A DNA stretch of 64,000 bases from Cryptomeria japonica (Eukaryota > Streptophyta > Pinopsida > Cupressales > Cupressaceae), in the NCBI RefSeq assembly GCF_030272615.1, contig NC_081407.1:373014998-373078997 (forward strand), in the 5' to 3' direction. Positions within the stretch are counted from its first letter, which is position 1, and each line of letters begins with the position of its first letter. Positions 59,641-64,000 of the stretch are shown here, piece after piece. A program made the position numbers and the translations under genes. The notes beneath the pieces are model-generated. The model ran no database searches. It saw only the letters and a program-made list of their open reading frames with translations, and had not been told where the DNA came from.

Positions 59641-61025
59641 CCTTTAACTTGTTCATATGTAAAAATTAGTCAATATGTTCTACTTGTGAAGAATTAATAA
59701 AATCTTGAACAATATATAGATGAAGGTATTATACATCAACACCTTTACTATAACACAATTTAAGCAATTAAAGCTATATGATGTTCAAGTTCACACAAGA
59801 GATGATATATTTCTATGTGATTTATATAACTATTGGTATTGATTAAACTATATCATTTGTAGAAATTTTACAATAATGTAAAATAATTACCTAGATTTTT
59901 TTTTATTGAGGATGATCTTAGTATTATTTTTTCACATTTTCATTTTTATTTAGTAAAACACTTCCACTCAGCCTTAACAATTGAGTTAGTTTCCTTGTTC
60001 GCATTGTTAAACACTGCGACTTGTGACATAGAACTCCTATTTGACCAAACACATCTCCTACTGACTGTAAACTTTGTACATCCTACAATCATCACAAGTT
60101 TTGCAACAATTTCATGCTTTGTGATAGAATATTGTTTAAATTAAAAAAAAAACATGTACAAGACTAAGATCGAAAAAGATGAACAAATGGATAGCTTACA
60201 TGTTATGTTTTATTTTCATCCATCAACATTTCCTACAAAGTAGCACAAATAATCAGAATAGTTGTTTGCATTATTATACATTACTTTGCAACCACCTTTT
60301 TCACATACAAAAATTTAAGACAAATTTGTTGTTTAATTATTGATGAATAGGGTAATACTATTTGAAAATTTGAAATATTACAATCCCTAGTTTATTAAAA
60401 GTGAATCATAGGAGATTGTACATTGATAAGTCATTGATACTGTTCAACTATGGTGCAGACAGTTTTTGTTTTAAATGAACATAATCATTCTTGAGGTCTT
60501 GAATTGATTTTTGGGCATGATTTTGTACTAGCATGTAGAAATGATTTTTGCACCATATTGCACTAAGTATTGCAATACACAAGCTTAATTTGAAACACAT
60601 TCCCAATGGCAATATTAAAATATATTTTACTTTGATAGCATTCCTTACTTTTCATTAGAAAAAAACTTTAGATGATTTAGAAAATGTGGTTAGATTATAG
60701 TAGCTAGCACCATGAATTCCTAGATTCAAACATACTGAAAGTGCTTGTAAGTTATAACCCATGTAAGAGAGACCAAATCTTGCAAGCAGTTTCCAATAAT
60801 ATCAGAGGAAAAAGGAAACCTGAAAAACAATACTACAGGCATTCAAATAACCACAATTTGTTAAGGATGAAAGGTTATGGTGTCTTAGGAGAGCCCAAAC
60901 AATAGCATACAGTGACAAGCCTTAATGTTTCCATTGTTGAAGATCACAAAGAGGTAAATTTTAAGAGGAACATATGACATCACTTTAAACCACAGTAACA
61001 ATCCTTTTTTGCAGTCATATTAAAA

Positions 61026-61107
61026 AATTGTTCCATCCATGAGAAAGTAGTTGCAGCTATAAAACAAATTGTTCCAACCATGAGAAAGTAGTTGTAGCCA
61101 TGAGAGA
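61026..61107. repeat. 41-bp tandem duplication
   Basis: aattgttccatccatgagaa... is followed 41 bp later by aattgttccaaccatgagaa..., two units. Confidence 0.8.
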
Positions 61108-63135
61108 AGTATTCTACACAATGGTTTGTGTGTAATAAGAAAAAAGAGCAGTGGATTTCAAAGTATACTCAAAGGATACAAAACAATAGTGCAAGTGCAA
61201 CAATCAAGACACTCATGAAGTGATCAAGGTGACAAAGAAACATTTTTTAGCAGCTTAATTGCAGCAATCATAGTCATTGTTTTGGTGGCAACAAAGATAA
61301 GGGTTTTGACATTTTTATTGAAAGCATCCAAATGAAAATAGTGGTAAAGGTTTCACAATTATGGAAGGACTGTCAAAAAGATAATGAGTTTCAAAGACAA
61401 TGAGTTTCAAGAGATGGAGCCATGAAATGTATTGAGAAGGAAGGGTTTTGCAACATTATGATACATAGGTTCAAGAAAGAGTAGAGAAGTGAGCCTAGAA
61501 GGTCATATAATAAGAAGAATAGAGACTAGGACAAAGCAAAGATGGTATTAAGATAGCAGCCAAAGGACAATCATGGTTCTTCATTAAATTGCAACAACAG
61601 TGTAACTGTTAACAATGCAAAAAGGACAGTATGCATGTTGTTGAAAAAGTTTGGACAATCACTTAGTACATCATATTCCCATCAAAGAAACAAAGGTGCG
61701 AAAGTATTGATAAATGTAAGAGTCTCCAAGTTCCTTCATGGAAAATAAAAATCAAACAGAGCCATCTCATAAGATTATTGTTATCATTGAGAGACAAATG
61801 TAGATATTTGAAGACATCATGAAGACAAGAGAGGAAAAAGACTATTATAGCAATGATCAAGGAGACTATTTATTAATGAAATGACAATACTCAAGTAGCA
61901 AAAGATAAAGTGTAAGGAGAAACAATATAATAGTTAAAGAAATCAAAGGACAAAGGAACTTTGACAATCATTACCTCATGAAGACATCATAGACCCTTGT
62001 CAAAGTTGGTAGGCACTACCAATTTAAGTAGACTGTCAAAAGGAAAATATTGTGGGTTGTTTATCATGTTACAATTACTTTTCATCAATCTTTGCTAGAT
62101 TGAATCCTCCTTCTCATTATATAATATCAAGTTGTTGCATACTTCTAAATATTTTATTGGCTTGTCTCCAAACATGGTTATTTTCATTAATATGAGCAAC
62201 TTAGCATCTAATCGTTAGCCAAGTTTACCGTTTTTCTTCAATCATTTTTAATTGTTTTTATAGGATAGTTTTGTCGATGGTTTATCATGCTATGTTTCAC
62301 AAAATGTAGCATTTTTTAAACTATCACAATCTATAACAACTATCCTCATTGCCAACCCTTGTTTATAACCCTTATTGTAAAATCTCTAGAAGATATTCCA
62401 TACAGGACTCAGTGAAACTCCTTCTTGGGCCTTTGGAATTGATATTTAATACCATTATTTCATAAAATATCCATCAATCCATGGAGATAATAAGTGGCTG
62501 ACCGTACACCATGAAGTTATACTTCCTTGTTGTTGCATCACAATGATTAAAAATAATCATTTGGATAACTCACTATTCACACTGAAGATGAGCATCAACA
62601 CAATATAGTGTACTTGCACATTGATCAACTTCTCCATGTTAGGATATTCCTTGATTTTCTTTCACCAATGGATTCATAATGCTCCCCTAGGATGATACAT
62701 ATACATAACTTTGAGAAATGCCTTTTACATTGCCTTTTCTCATTCTTCTTTATATCCAATGCCTTGGCCATCTCCAAGGTTCTATTAGTCTCAATTGGAG
62801 CTTTAATAACTACTTTAAAATGGTTTATCTATAAGTGGTGGTGCAGAGGTAATATCTTTCCCTTTTTTATCAAAGTTGCTATCTGCGTTTTTGGCCTATA
62901 CTTCTTAAGCTTCCCATATATTCTCTCATTGCTTCCTTAAATTCAAATTGTTTATGGATGCTGGGAGGTGAGAATTGTGCTGATCAAGACTTAAATTGAG
63001 AATCTAACAAATAGCCAATTGAATTCTTGGAACTTTGATTAGCATAAAATAATTGAACCATGAATGTATGTAGATAAAACTAAGACAAGAAAAACAAATT
63101 TTAAATAAAAAAAATTTCTACTATATTCACATGAT

Positions 63136-63219
63136 GATGAGAGGTGTGTACTGCTATCTCGAAGAGGAGATGCAAATGATGAGAGGTGTGTACTACTATC
63201 TTGAAGAGAAGATGCAAAT
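63136..63219. repeat. 42-bp tandem duplication
   Basis: gatgagaggtgtgtactgct... repeated once at a 42-bp period, with a few substitutions. Confidence 0.85.
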
Positions 63220-64000
63220 CATTTCTCCAATATTATCATAAAATTCAAGTAATGATCTTTAAGAAGTAATGTGAAGTTGGCACCCTCTACTTTCTAATAT
63301 TTTTAGCATATCATAAAAGGGAAGCAATCTTGAAGAATGGAGGTTTTGCAGCAAAAATTATCTCTGATTTTTAATTCAAATGGCTATTCCTTGATGGAAA
63401 TTTTAATAGGAAATGAATAGTACATAAATTAAAAATAAAACAAATCAGCTTGGAATCTGAAAGGCCAGCAAAAGATGTAAATGCCTCAATAGAGTCAAAC
63501 ACCAATGTTGCTAAACAATAATATTACACAAATCGAAGTTAAGGCAATCAAAACGAAAATTGAAATAATTAACCGCTTTTCATGAAACCCATTGGCTGCT
63601 TTGCCGAGAAATTTCATACCATTCAGCCAACACAACTATTAATCCATTCTATTGTTGAGATAGATTGTTAAAACAACACAAACTTGTTTGCAAACTTCAG
63701 CTCTAATTTATTATGGTAACAAGATTTTGCCTCACCAAAAATTGGACATGTTGATTGTTGTTAAGTACATGCTACTAGTTCATGGATAATGACTTTGATA
63801 TGGTTAGAAGTCAATATCAACAATACTCAAATTGCAAAGAAAATTTGCAAATCAGAACTACAAAGTATAATATTGAGAAGATCATTAGCCCATACATAAT
63901 TATTAGGATTCAAAAGATACAATTCTTGAAGAGGCTATGGTTGAGAGCGAGCCTCTCAGGGAAACCGAGAAAAAATTCGAAATTACAGAGCAGGCAAACA

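Larger units (their letters stand above)
59641..64000. other. Long non-coding AT-rich region
   Basis: No supported gene, LTR pair or RNA gene. The ORF-like stretch at 62692-62940 is hydrophobic but shows no family or context. Two small tandem duplications are listed separately. It could be intergenic or the inside of a long intron. Confidence 0.5.

Noticed and set aside
62692-62940. Hydrophobic 82-residue ORF
   Set aside because: T-rich sequence readily gives hydrophobic ORFs. No homology, no splice or promoter context.

Overview
This window looks like a retrotransposon-filled intergenic stretch from a large-genome seed plant. It is AT-rich, has no intact host gene, and carries plant-type LINEs (DUF4283-like ORF1; endonuclease, RT, zf-RVT and RNase H in ORF2), Ty1/copia and chromodomain Ty3/gypsy elements, TRIM/LARD-like elements and PPR pseudogenes. 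A conifer or other gymnosperm fits best (long old LTRs, heavy nesting, low gene density), but that is inference from style and not from a diagnostic gene.

Layout. 1-1287 is the 3' end of a decayed LINE ORF2. 2154-2740 holds an unrecognised gene-like fragment. A dispersed repeat, here called R, occupies 3752-8835 (two tandem copies) and recurs at 51036-53850. A coding-free LTR element (4082-7196, target duplication ATAGG) sits in the first R copy. A minus-strand copia element (copia-1, 8836-31355, duplication ATAAG) sits in the second R copy. Copia-1 was itself invaded twice: by a 7.6-kb LINE inside its left LTR (8866-16501) and by a 7.9-kb Ty3/gypsy chromovirus inside pol (19811-27684, duplication CTCAT). 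32760-33600 is a PPR pseudogene, 33880-34640 an LTR-like degenerate array, and 35947-36369 a possible small secreted-protein gene or pseudogene.

36900-50649 is a second copia element (copia-2, plus strand, duplication AAATG). Three further elements lie in it: a probable solo LTR in its 5' LTR (37028-38290), a solo LTR in pol (44178-45261, duplication GTATG) and a coding-free LTR element in its 3' LTR (48151-50427, duplication ATAAG). The R copy at 51036-53850 contains a 1.27-kb terminal-inverted-repeat element (51583-52849), and this carries a complete 365-bp miniature LTR retrotransposon (52354-52718, duplication TATAT). 55440-56750 is a third copia with a 5' LTR end, primer site and coiled-coil/zinc-knuckle gag but no visible pol. 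57890-58240 is a second PPR pseudogene, 59230-59640 (minus) an orphan hydrophobic coding fragment, and 59640-64000 is essentially non-coding.

The elements are not a cooperating gene set. They are a stratified record of insertions. Most boundaries are set by matching LTR ends, primer-binding sites, polypurine tracts and 5-bp target duplications read directly. The paralogous R copies serve as natural empty sites for three insertions. All polyproteins are broken, mostly by nonsense codons that look like C-to-T/G-to-A changes. I found no convincing new biochemical system. The best candidates for novelty are the 365-bp LTR element and the coding-free LTR families.
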